Shown one piece after another: positions 1-5,757 of a stretch of DNA of 5,757 nucleotides. The stretch spans positions 1-5,757 of the forward strand of contig JACROQ010000018.1 of assembly GCA_016214375.1 (NCBI GenBank). The letters are read 5' to 3'. The DNA is from Nitrospirota bacterium (GTDB lineage Bacteria > Nitrospirota > 9FT-COMBO-42-15 > HDB-SIOI813). Made by a program: the position numbers and the translations under genes. Within the stretch, counting starts at the first letter, position 1. Each line of letters begins with the position of its first letter. The notes beneath the pieces are model-generated. The model did not search any database and had not been told where the DNA came from. It saw only the letters and a program-made list of their open reading frames with translations.

Positions 1-1208
1 AGGACTCGACCGGTGAGGAGATCGTCAGGGTCCTCAGAGAAAAGGCCCTTGAGAATCCGAAGATATCCAAACTCCCGAAACACTTCGTCATAGACCTGAT
101 GATCCGGGAAGACAGATGTGTGGGGGCAGTCATGCTCAATGAAGAGAACGGCGAGGTCTGTCCGGTGACGGCAAAGGCCACCATCCTCGCGACCGGAGGA
201 GCAGGACAGATCTATTGGCGGACGTCCAATCCCCCCGGGGCAACCGGCGACGGGACCGCCGCCGCATACAGGAGTGGAGGCGTCCTGGCAGACATGGAGT
301 TTATCCAGTTTCACCCCACGATATTTGCACTCCCGGGAGCACCCGCTTTTCTTATTACAGAGGCCCTGCGGGGCGAGGGGGCCGTGTTAAGGAATATCAG
401 AAAAAAACGCTTCATGCCTGACTATCACCCCCTTGGTGAACTTGCCCCAAGGGATGAGGTCTCAAGGGCAATCGTCAGTGAAATTAAACGAACCGGAGGG
501 GACTATGTCCTGCTCGATGCAACCCCTATAAGGGCTGCCATCCTGAAGGACAGGTTTCCAACAGCCTATACCGCCTGCCTCAGGTATGGCTTGGACATTA
601 CGAGAGACCTGGTCCCTGTGAGCCCAGGCGCCCATTTTATGATCGGCGGGGTTGAGACAGACATATGGGGGCGCGCCTCGATCAGGGGACTTTTTGCTGC
701 AGGCGAGGCGGCATCCACAGGGGTCCACGGCGCGAACCGCCTTGCCAGTAACTCTCTCTTAGAGGGGCTTGTATTCGGGGCACGGGCGGGAATGGCTGCG
801 GCGGATTTTGCAAAAGGTCACAGGATACCCTCAGGGAGCAAACTAAGGGCCGCCGATCTCAAGGTTCAAACTCAGCATCACACCTCAGGCTCTCTTAAAA
901 CAGCTAAGTTAAACCGTATCCGGGATGAGATTAAAAATACGATGTGGAATCACGTGGGAATCATCCGGTCTGCAACCTCCTTAGAGAAGGCCCTCAAGGA
1001 GATTGACCTCCTGGCCTCTTCGATGAACCAATACGGCCAATACAGCAAATTAACGCGCAACGAACTGGAGATCGTCAATATGCTCACTACGGCACGGCTG
1101 ATCGTATTATCCGCCCTCAAACGGCGGGAGAGTGTGGGGGCGCACTACCGTGAGGACTTCCCCCACTGGGGCGGAAAGAAAAGGCACATCAGGATGCAGG
1201 TCTCATAA
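1..1208 (+). CDS. nadB: L-aspartate oxidase, 5'-truncated by window edge
   Basis: FAD-dependent oxidase that converts L-aspartate to iminoaspartate, the first step of de novo NAD synthesis (partner NadA); cytoplasmic. The reading frame is open from base 3, giving 401 residues before TAA at 1206-1208. Visible motifs are the end of the FAD domain (ATILATGGAGQIY), FIQFHPT, RGEGAVLRN, PRDEVSRAI, GAHFMIGGV, HGANRLASNSLLE and a C-terminal helical domain ending with GAHYREDFP. The catalytic and substrate-binding His (312-314), Arg (450-452), His (633-635) and Arg (738-740) keep exactly the spacing of E. coli H244, R290, H351 and R386 (numbers from memory). That implies about 140 N-terminal residues are missing, including the GxGxxG FAD motif and the Glu equivalent to E121. 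GANRLASNSLLE and total length favour NadB over SdhA/FrdA. It converges on the lytic transglycosylase gene with one base between stops, and no terminator is visible behind it. Confidence 0.95.
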   Translation, partial: DSTGEEIVRVLREKALENPKISKLPKHFVIDLMIREDRCVGAVMLNEENGEVCPVTAKATILATGGAGQIYWRTSNPPGATGDGTAAAYRSGGVLADMEFIQFHPTIFALPGAPAFLITEALRGEGAVLRNIRKKRFMPDYHPLGELAPRDEVSRAIVSEIKRTGGDYVLLDATPIRAAILKDRFPTAYTACLRYGLDITRDLVPVSPGAHFMIGGVETDIWGRASIRGLFAAGEAASTGVHGANRLASNSLLEGLVFGARAGMAAADFAKGHRIPSGSKLRAADLKVQTQHHTSGSLKTAKLNRIRDEIKNTMWNHVGIIRSATSLEKALKEIDLLASSMNQYGQYSKLTRNELEIVNMLTTARLIVLSALKRRESVGAHYREDFPHWGGKKRHIRMQVS

Positions 1209-1209
1209 C

Positions 1210-1824
1210 TTACTGGAGGATATATTTTTGATAGACCTTCTTGACCTTCTTGACATACTGATGGGTAGCAGGGATGGGGGGTATCCCCGTGTGCCGGACC
1301 ACCCTCATCATCCCGACATGGTAGGCGGCTAAGGCCAGGTCGATATCCCAGTTAAAGGTGTCCAAGAGATATTTCAAATATCTTGTGCCGCCGTCAATAT
1401 TGGCCTCAGGGTCAAAGGGGTTCGTCACCCCCAGCTCGCCTGCCGTCATCGGCATAAGCTGCATCAGGCCCCTGGCCCCCTTCTCTGAGACTGCCCTGGG
1501 GTTAAACTCTGACTCTACTGCTATGACAGCCTTTACAAGGGCGGGATCAAGTCCATACTGGTGCGCCTTTGCCTCGATCAACCTGCCAAAATCCTTCTGA
1601 CCCCTTTGATCCTTCTGCAGATCCAGACTGTTGACCTTGGGTCTTTCTTCCTTGGGCGGGATGATCATCTTAAATTGTGGATCTGTCGGCACGTTCGTGA
1701 AATGGACAGTGCCATTTTCATCCACGTAGGTGTATATCTCTGCCCTGACAGGGAGTGGGATAAGAAAGAGGACTATCAGGGCGCCTATGGCTATCAGGCA
1801 GGAAGTGGTGGATAAGCGGCACAT
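1210..1824 (-). CDS. Secreted SLT-family lytic transglycosylase with N-terminal DUF4124 domain
   Basis: Predicted murein lytic transglycosylase that cleaves the MurNAc-GlcNAc bond in the periplasm. With the ATG at 1824 the product is 204 residues. Residues 1-28 form a signal peptide (hydrophobic core at about 8-24, cleavage after VRA). Residues 29-60 carry the DUF4124 signature (IYTYVDENGTVHFTNVP), and about 78-204 the SLT domain. The catalytic Glu is E104 in VESEFNP, followed by GARGLMQLMP at 117-125. The usual AAYNAG is AAYHVG here (167-171). The same frame stays open to an ATG at 1992, but that start would overlap the preceding gene by 134 bp and bury the signal peptide, so 1824 is preferred. 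A GTG at 1842 is an alternative; neither has a strong Shine-Dalgarno sequence. It is the last gene of the operon, 34 bp after the lipoprotein stop. Family is clear; the exact subfamily and substrate are not. Confidence 0.9.
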   Translation of the reverse strand: MCRLSTTSCLIAIGALIVLFLIPLPVRAEIYTYVDENGTVHFTNVPTDPQFKMIIPPKEERPKVNSLDLQKDQRGQKDFGRLIEAKAHQYGLDPALVKAVIAVESEFNPRAVSEKGARGLMQLMPMTAGELGVTNPFDPEANIDGGTRYLKYLLDTFNWDIDLALAAYHVGMMRVVRHTGIPPIPATHQYVKKVKKVYQKYILQ

Positions 1825-1858
1825 TGGGTTGAGATATACCACTCTATGAGATATCCCG

Positions 1859-3544
1859 TCAAGGATTACTCTCAGAAAGGTAGTACACTTTGTCCATGCG
1901 ATTTTCCTGTTTTTCCGTGTCACCGATTGCACCTCCTGTGACATATAGGTGGATAGTCCCTGTAGCGTTATCCTTATCGGCGGCCGCCGCATGGTGGAAA
2001 AGGGGAGAAGGCATTGTAGTGTAGCTGCTCAGGAGTTCTAAGTCCCCGCTATTATTAATAAAGTAATAGTAGACATGGGGGTAAACCGTGTACCATGGGT
2101 AATTGTCATCTCTATCCCTTCCGCCTGACACTATAATGTACCGGCCTGCGGATACCGCGGCATGATCTATCAAGGGAACAGGTAAGGAAGGGGAGGCCAG
2201 TGTCCAGCTAAAGGGTATCCCGTCACCGGCGATTTTGGCATAGTAGATCTCTTTGTGAAAGGACTGGGTACCGATAGCGCCGCTGTTGCCACCGATGACG
2301 TAGAGGTAGCGCTCCTCGTTCGCAGTCCCCTCGTTGACAGTGCCCGTCACCGCAACATGTTTGCTTAAACCATCCAGGTAAGGAAGGTCCGAGTTGGGAT
2401 TGTGGATCCATTTCTGAATGCTGCCATCCTGTGGTGATATAGGGCCAATGAATACACTGCGGACATTCTTGGTGGCCTCGGCACTCCACCCCCCTGTGAC
2501 ATAGATGTATCCTGTGCCATTAATATCATGTGCCGTTGCCGAGAGGGCAAAGAGGCCAGCCTTGGCAGGCGGGATAGTCTCTTCAGACGGTGGGAGCGGG
2601 GTTGTCTCAACCCAGTCCCCTATCCCCCCATCCGCACTTACCTTCGCATAGTAGACCTTCTCATTTAAGACGGTCTGAAAATTTGCAAGGTCCGGATACG
2701 GTGGTTCTTTAAAGATGGGCTGTTCTATCCCCCCCATAATATAGAGATAGTCATTATAGGCGACTAAGGAATGCCCTCTGAGATACTTTGGCATGGGAGT
2801 CGTCACCTTAAATGCCCCGATGGAACCATCCGGATTTAAAGGGGCGTAATAGATCTTGTTCGTAAACCCACAGTCGGTAGACCCGTCACAGCTTGAATGT
2901 CCCCCGGCTATGTATAGATACCCATTCCAGATCGTAGAGGCATGGTCCCACGTGGGCTTGGGCAAGGTCACCGTAGAGGTCGTCCAGATCTTATTGTTGA
3001 TAGGGGAGGGAAGGACGGTTACCAGGACATTATCAGTGAGGACTGTGCCATCAGTCATAGTGAGTTTTGCTGTAATGGTCGTACTTCCTGTGGACAGGCC
3101 TGTGACCTTCCCAGTCCCGTCCACTGTGGCTACGGACTGGTCTCCGGAGGACCAGGTCACGTTGATATTCGTATAACTGGTTCCGGCTACATCACGGGCG
3201 CTCACAGAGAGCTGGCCCGTTGTCCCGGCATCAAGGGCCACTGTCTTCTGGTAGCCTGTGCTGCCGGCCGTTCCACCCGTACTGCTGCTGCCTGTGTCTC
3301 CACCAGTCCCGCCACCACTGGCTGTACCGTCCCCTGATGTCCCTGTCCCGCCGGATGACCCACTATTCATCGTAAGCTCGGGAGAGGCTATCTCAATCAT
3401 GATAACATCACCCGCACCAACCCCATAACTGGAAAAGAGGCCTGTGTCCGTCTGTTTCTTTCTTGAATCGCTGCCACAGCCGGTAAAAAGCAGAATGGGA
3501 ATGAATGGATATACCAAGAGGTTATAGAAGTTAGGAAATCTCAT
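1859..3544 (-). CDS. Predicted lipoprotein: Big2 Ig-like domain plus six-unit kelch-like propeller
   Basis: 561 residues; no named function recognised. The N-terminus is a lipoprotein signal (hydrophobic residues 8-20, then FTGC with Cys23). Gly-Ser at +2/+3 suggests outer-membrane sorting. A Gly/Ser/Thr linker spans 61-97, and residues about 98-180 resemble a bacterial Ig-like (Big2) domain (WSSGDQSVATVDGTGKVTGL). Residues about 187-558 contain six kelch-like units with LYIAGG, LYIMGG, IYVTGG, LYVIGG, IIVSGG and LYVTGG at 210, 267, 347, 414, 470 and 533. Most are followed by a (V/I)YYA strand and a DGxIgxW turn. Such propellers usually bind proteins or sugars or act as structural surface modules; no catalytic residues are evident. 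The start lies 6 bp after the tsaD stop, with a weak GGATAGGG ribosome site running through that stop, so translation is probably coupled to tsaD. An envelope or surface role is inferred from the signal and from the downstream murein hydrolase. Confidence 0.85.
   Translation of the reverse strand: MRFPNFYNLLVYPFIPILLFTGCGSDSRKKQTDTGLFSSYGVGAGDVIMIEIASPELTMNSGSSGGTGTSGDGTASGGGTGGDTGSSSTGGTAGSTGYQKTVALDAGTTGQLSVSARDVAGTSYTNINVTWSSGDQSVATVDGTGKVTGLSTGSTTITAKLTMTDGTVLTDNVLVTVLPSPINNKIWTTSTVTLPKPTWDHASTIWNGYLYIAGGHSSCDGSTDCGFTNKIYYAPLNPDGSIGAFKVTTPMPKYLRGHSLVAYNDYLYIMGGIEQPIFKEPPYPDLANFQTVLNEKVYYAKVSADGGIGDWVETTPLPPSEETIPPAKAGLFALSATAHDINGTGYIYVTGGWSAEATKNVRSVFIGPISPQDGSIQKWIHNPNSDLPYLDGLSKHVAVTGTVNEGTANEERYLYVIGGNSGAIGTQSFHKEIYYAKIAGDGIPFSWTLASPSLPVPLIDHAAVSAGRYIIVSGGRDRDDNYPWYTVYPHVYYYFINNSGDLELLSSYTTMPSPLFHHAAAADKDNATGTIHLYVTGGAIGDTEKQENRMDKVYYLSESNP
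1871..2986 (-). repeat. Six kelch-like protein repeats within the lipoprotein gene
   Basis: The encoded units are 50-70 residues long and share the order: LP, a variable loop with a conserved His, a YLYVxGG strand, a variable loop, a (V/I)YYA strand, DGxI, Trp. The last unit lacks its closing Trp strand, while an extra IWTTSTVTLP strand sits just before the first unit (residues 186-195). This is the arrangement expected of a closed six-bladed propeller in which the N-terminal strand completes the last blade. The repeats are diverged at the DNA level, so this is an old protein repeat and not a recent tandem duplication. Confidence 0.75.
3254..3364 (-). repeat. Low-complexity Gly/Ser/Thr linker coding segment
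   Basis: Residues 61-97 of the lipoprotein are almost only Gly, Ser and Thr with a few Asp and Ala, in short irregular units such as SGGTG, SGDGT and GTGGDTG. This looks like a flexible spacer between the lipid anchor and the folded Ig-like domain. Segments of this kind can change length by slippage, so the region may vary between strains. Confidence 0.8.
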
Positions 3545-3550
3545 TGAACC

Positions 3551-4588
3551 CTATCCGATACTGCTCTGTGCATCAGGGTTTAGTCTCAGGTCAGCAAAGA
3601 TACCCTTCTTATAATATTTGTATCCCAACCACGCAATCATGCCCGCATTATCCGTACAATATTTGGGCCCTGGAACATACACCTTAATTTTATGTTTCTG
3701 TGTCTGCAAGTCCATCTCCTTCCTGAGCAATCTATTACACGCTACCCCGCCGGAGATCACTACCCTGTTTATCCCTGTCTCACAAGCCGCGTTGATCGTC
3801 TTTGAGACCAGGATGTCAACAACTGCCTGCTGAAAGCCTGCCGCAATATCCGCCTTTACCCTCTCCTCACCTTTCAGCACATCGGGTATTTCATCAACAT
3901 GCGAGATAGCATACCTATCCCTAACATAACTTATCACTGCAGTTTTTATGCCACTGAAACTAAAGTCAAACCCCTTTTTCTTCGAGAGGGCCCTCGGAAA
4001 GGCTATGGCCTTTGGATCTCCTGAGGCAGCACACCTCTCAATTGCCGGTCCGCCAGGATAGCCAAGACCCAACACCTTGGCAACCTTGTCAAAGGCCTCT
4101 CCTGCAGCATCATCAAAGGTGCTTCCGATCAACTGATATCTCCCGATGTCCTCGACGATATAGAGATTCGTATGCCCGCCCGAGACGACCAGCCCTATAA
4201 AGGGCCGCTGGACCCTCTTTTCCAGAGAGATTGCCCAGAGATGTCCTTCCAGGTGATTGACGCTGATCAGGGGTATTTTTAATGCATAGGATAGGGACTT
4301 CGCAAAGGAGACACCCACGAGCAGGGCGCCAATGAGACCAGGACCAGAGGTAACAGCGATCGCCGTCAGATTGTTCAATGTAATATCCGCCTTTTTTACG
4401 GCCTCCTCAGTAATGGGGTATATGACCTCGATATGCCTCCTGCAGGCAAGCTCCGGGACGATCCCACCGTATCTGTTGTGTATCTCCCATTGATAACCGA
4501 CGATGCCCGACAGGAGATGACGGCCATCCTTTAATACGGCCGCTGCCGTCTCATCACATGATGTCTCTATGCCAAGGATGTAACTCAT
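3551..4588 (-). CDS. tsaD: tRNA N6-adenosine threonylcarbamoyltransferase TsaD (Kae1/Qri7/YgjD family)
   Basis: Transfers the threonylcarbamoyl group from threonylcarbamoyl-AMP to A37 of ANN-decoding tRNAs, forming t6A; it works in the cytoplasm with TsaB and TsaE (neither in this window). The product is 345 residues, normal for the family, with an ASKHA fold. Visible motifs are GIETSCDETAAAV (7-19), NRYGGIVPELACRRH (38-52), the metal site NHLEGH (His112, His116), VSGGHTNL (135-142), FDDAAGEAFDKVAKVLGLGYPGGP (159-181), FDFSFSGIKTAV (208-219), SGGVACNRLL (279-288) and CTDNAGMIAW (311-320) with metal ligand Asp313. No key residue is missing. The start is the ATG at 4588, whose A is the last base of the upstream stop (TGATG). 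A TTG directly before it (4591) would add one residue and is less likely. The tight junction implies translational coupling with the deacetylase gene. Confidence 0.97.
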   Translation of the reverse strand: MSYILGIETSCDETAAAVLKDGRHLLSGIVGYQWEIHNRYGGIVPELACRRHIEVIYPITEEAVKKADITLNNLTAIAVTSGPGLIGALLVGVSFAKSLSYALKIPLISVNHLEGHLWAISLEKRVQRPFIGLVVSGGHTNLYIVEDIGRYQLIGSTFDDAAGEAFDKVAKVLGLGYPGGPAIERCAASGDPKAIAFPRALSKKKGFDFSFSGIKTAVISYVRDRYAISHVDEIPDVLKGEERVKADIAAGFQQAVVDILVSKTINAACETGINRVVISGGVACNRLLRKEMDLQTQKHKIKVYVPGPKYCTDNAGMIAWLGYKYYKKGIFADLRLNPDAQSSIG

Positions 4589-5448
4589 CAATCCAGCACC
4601 TCGGAGACAGGGACAAGCTCAATCCCCTCTCTTTTAAAATCCGCCATCTTTTCTCTGAGGGCCGCTATTGTCCCCGCCCTGGGATGTCCTATGGCCGTAG
4701 CCTCCCCATTCTGCTTGGCTATCCTGGTCACCTTATCTACCTGGCCTTTAATGTACTCGATGTCAGGTTTGTTATCAAGAAAGACATCACGCCTGCCGCT
4801 GCGGATCCCGATACGCTTTGCCGTCTTATAGGCTACCGAACGCGGCGATGTTTTACTGTCTACGAAGAACAATCCTCTTTTGCGTATCTCTTCAAGGATG
4901 ATATTCATGACCTCCTGGTTTTCAGTCAGAAGAGACCCCATGTGATTGTTTACTCCCGCAATGTACGGAACCGCCTCTATGTCCTTTGATAACTGTCTGA
5001 GGATCTCATCATGTGACATGCGGGTCAATATCGTTCCATTACCGGGATTTTTATCCGGATTACTGGGTTCCATGGGGAGGTGGAGCATGACTTCGTAGTT
5101 TAGAGACCTCGCCTCTTTGGCTATACCCGTAGAAAACCTCTGACCAGGGAGGATGGAGAATGTGAGGGGGATGCCAAGATCGACAAATTCCTTGAATATT
5201 TTGTTATCATATCCTATGTCATCAATCACGATGGCAACCTTTATCTCGTACACCTGCGGCTCCGGCATCGCCGGTATGGGCTTTTCGATTTGCATTTCAG
5301 GCCTTGCAATCTCACGATGATCGATGTCTGGAACTATCTTAGGCTGAGGGGATTGTCTCCCTTGGATCCATAAAAAGATGAGAACAATTGTTGTGAGGGC
5401 TAATATCAATAGCCCTATAATGATTTTACCTCTGCGTCGTCTATTCAT
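4588..5448 (-). CDS. Divergent polysaccharide deacetylase family protein (YibQ-like, DUF610), membrane-anchored
   Basis: 286 residues. The basic N-terminus (NRRRRGK) and hydrophobic segment about 9-28 indicate one membrane anchor or uncleaved signal, with the rest in the periplasm. A Pro-rich linker (about 31-65) leads to the deacetylase-like barrel (about 69-286). Family motifs visible are VAIVIDDIGYD (71-81), PLTFSILPG (94-102), HLPMEP (123-128), GVNNHMGS (165-172), FFVDSKTS (194-201), DVFLDN (221-226) and AIGHP (252-256). The paired Asp and the His residues fit a metal-dependent carbohydrate de-N-acetylase-like fold, but the enzymatic substrate of this family is not firmly established. It is the first gene of the four-gene operon, directly behind the hairpins that follow clpC, and overlaps the tsaD start by one base. 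The ribosome site before the ATG is weak (AGATGA). Confidence 0.93.
   Translation of the reverse strand: MNRRRRGKIIIGLLILALTTIVLIFLWIQGRQSPQPKIVPDIDHREIARPEMQIEKPIPAMPEPQVYEIKVAIVIDDIGYDNKIFKEFVDLGIPLTFSILPGQRFSTGIAKEARSLNYEVMLHLPMEPSNPDKNPGNGTILTRMSHDEILRQLSKDIEAVPYIAGVNNHMGSLLTENQEVMNIILEEIRKRGLFFVDSKTSPRSVAYKTAKRIGIRSGRRDVFLDNKPDIEYIKGQVDKVTRIAKQNGEATAIGHPRAGTIAALREKMADFKREGIELVPVSEVLD
4597..4602 (-). promoter_or_regulatory. Shine-Dalgarno site of tsaD
   Basis: On the minus strand GAGGTG lies 8 bases before the ATG at 4588, inside the last codons of the upstream gene. The spacing supports the ATG over the adjacent TTG as the tsaD start. It is the clearest ribosome site in the operon. Confidence 0.6.
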
Positions 5449-5471
5449 TATTCATCTGTAATACATAAATA

Positions 5472-5531
5472 AAAAAGGCTATCAAAACTTATCAGATTTT
5501 ACATCCCCTGACAAGCTTTGATAGCCTTTTT
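5472..5531 (-). terminator. Rho-independent terminator-like hairpin behind clpC
   Basis: A 15-bp perfect inverted repeat (5472-5486 with 5517-5531, core GGCTATC/GATAGCC) continues inward through 5495/5508. The two inner mismatches (5487/5516 and 5491/5512) are A-C on the plus strand but U-G wobbles in minus-strand RNA. In that direction the stem is 24 pairs with a 12-base loop, and it ends in TTTTTTATTTAT. This fits a terminator for the clpC transcript arriving from the right. The flanking A-run could also allow some activity in the plus direction. Confidence 0.8.
5486..5514 (-). promoter_or_regulatory. Weak candidate promoter for the deacetylase-tsaD operon
   Basis: On the minus strand TTGTCA (5514-5509, five of six matches to the -35 consensus) is followed after 17 bases by TAAGTT (5491-5486, three of six matches to the -10). 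The expected start, near 5479, would give a leader of about 30 bases before the ATG at 5448. The elements lie inside the terminator stem-loop, so the match may be chance. It is the best sigma70-like candidate I can see in this short gap. Confidence 0.25.
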
Positions 5532-5533
5532 AA

Positions 5534-5578
5534 AGGGACACTTCCCATATTTTTCATAAAAATATGGGAAGTGTCCCT
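5534..5578. repeat. Near-perfect palindrome (REP/MITE-like candidate)
   Basis: Bases 5535-5554 and 5558-5577 are exact reverse complements (20 of 20) around a 3-base centre, and one more A-T pair (5534/5578) closes the base. The outer part is GC-rich (GGGACACTTCCC) and the inner part AT-rich. It starts 3 bases after the clpC stop codon (reading minus) and abuts the terminator stem. It lacks a U-run of its own, so it is not a typical terminator. No transposase is in the window. A dispersed palindromic element is one reading; an mRNA 3'-end stabiliser for clpC is another. Confidence 0.8.
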
Positions 5579-5581
5579 CCT

Positions 5582-5757
5582 TTATACCTCTGCCAGTATC
5601 TCTTCTTCAACAAAGCCTGGCTTGTTATCCTTTAAGACGATCTTTATTCTTCTGGATTCTTTAAATCTCCCCTTGATGATCTCCTCGGACAGCGGGTCCT
5701 CAATATGCCTCTGGATGGCCCGTCTCATCGGCCGGGCCCCGTATGATGGCTGATACC
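5582..5757 (-). CDS. clpC: ClpC-type Hsp100 ATPase, C-terminal fragment cut by window edge
   Basis: The last 57 codons are visible (first complete codon at 5755-5753, TAA at 5584-5582). The residues YGARPMRRAIQR at 5-16, followed by IEDPLSEEIIKG at 18-29, are the signature of the C-terminal small domain of the second AAA+ module in ClpC/ClpB proteins. The Arg of GARP is the sensor-2 arginine that contacts ATP. ClpC unfolds substrates for the ClpP protease in the cytoplasm; ClpB is a disaggregase. The IEDPLSEE wording and the acidic tail (VEEEILAEV) fit ClpC better, but Walker motifs and the ClpP-binding loop lie outside the window, so ClpB is not excluded. Two hairpins follow immediately. Confidence 0.8.
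   Translation of the reverse strand, partial: YQPSYGARPMRRAIQRHIEDPLSEEIIKGRFKESRRIKIVLKDNKPGFVEEEILAEV

Noticed and set aside
1132..1172. Short GC inverted repeats near the nadB 3' end (GTG...CAC and CCCC-ACT-GGGG).
   Set aside because: Stems of only 3-4 bp inside conserved NadB coding sequence, with no U-run behind them, so not credible as terminators.
1234..1251. Tandem copies of GACCTTCTT.
   Set aside because: They encode Lys-Lys-Val twice near the C-terminus of the transglycosylase (KKVKKVYQK); two copies only, explained by the protein sequence.
1825..1992. In-frame extension of the transglycosylase to an ATG at 1992 (56 extra residues).
   Set aside because: It would overlap the end of the lipoprotein gene by 134 bp, lies in that gene's other frame, and would put 56 residues in front of a clear signal peptide.
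2856..3337. Two open plus-strand frames (106 and 131 codons) opposite the lipoprotein's Ig-like region.
   Set aside because: They are shadows of the minus-strand gene, whose lipobox, linker and domain motifs are coherent in its own frame.
4558..4989. Open plus-strand frame of 143 codons opposite the deacetylase gene.
   Set aside because: It is antisense to strongly conserved coding sequence, starts inside tsaD, and its translation shows no recognisable domain.
5492..5557. A 21-codon minus-strand ORF starting at the ATG in the palindrome loop (MKNMGSVPLKRL...), with AGGAGG 18 bases upstream.
   Set aside because: The ribosome site is too far away and lies at the base of a 20-bp stem, and the peptide simply reads through the palindrome and terminator arms. 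It is probably a by-product of the hairpins.
5571..5753. Plus-strand open frame of 60 codons at the right edge.
   Set aside because: It lies opposite the clpC C-terminal coding segment, whose GARP sensor-2 motif fixes the real frame on the minus strand.

Overview
The window comes from a diderm (Gram-negative-type) bacterium. It encodes a lipobox-bearing lipoprotein, a signal-peptide-bearing murein transglycosylase of the DUF4124 + SLT type, and a membrane-anchored YibQ-like deacetylase. Codon use is moderately GC-rich and no tRNA, rRNA, CRISPR array or complete mobile element is visible. The gene mix would fit Nitrospirota or a deltaproteobacterial lineage, but that assignment is a weak inference from gene style, not a placement.

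Layout. Bases 1-1208 (+) hold the 3' three quarters of nadB (L-aspartate oxidase, NAD biosynthesis), cut by the left edge. Everything else is on the minus strand. Reading leftward from the right edge: the last 57 codons of a ClpC-type Hsp100 ATPase (5582-5757); a 133-bp gap with two adjacent hairpins, a near-perfect palindrome and a terminator-like stem-loop; a divergent polysaccharide deacetylase (YibQ-like, 4588-5448); tsaD (3551-4588, start overlapping the previous stop as TGATG); a lipoprotein with an Ig-like domain and a six-unit kelch-like propeller (1859-3544, 6 bp after tsaD); and a small secreted lytic transglycosylase (1210-1824, 34 bp further on). The transglycosylase and nadB converge with a single base between their stop codons.

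How the genes relate. The four genes from 5448 to 1210 look like one tightly spaced, translationally coupled operon. Three of its products are exported or envelope proteins (deacetylase-fold protein, lipoprotein, murein hydrolase). The fourth, TsaD, is the cytoplasmic enzyme of universal tRNA t6A37 modification. nadB and clpC are housekeeping neighbours that probably belong to other transcripts.

Most of the window is ordinary housekeeping sequence. The points worth a second look are the perfect 20-bp inverted repeat behind clpC (possibly a dispersed REP/MITE-like element), a terminator stem whose G-U pairs reveal its direction of transcription, the unrecognised Big2-kelch lipoprotein placed between tsaD and a murein hydrolase, and a substituted AYNAG motif in that hydrolase. 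I see no convincing evidence for a new defence or mobile system here.
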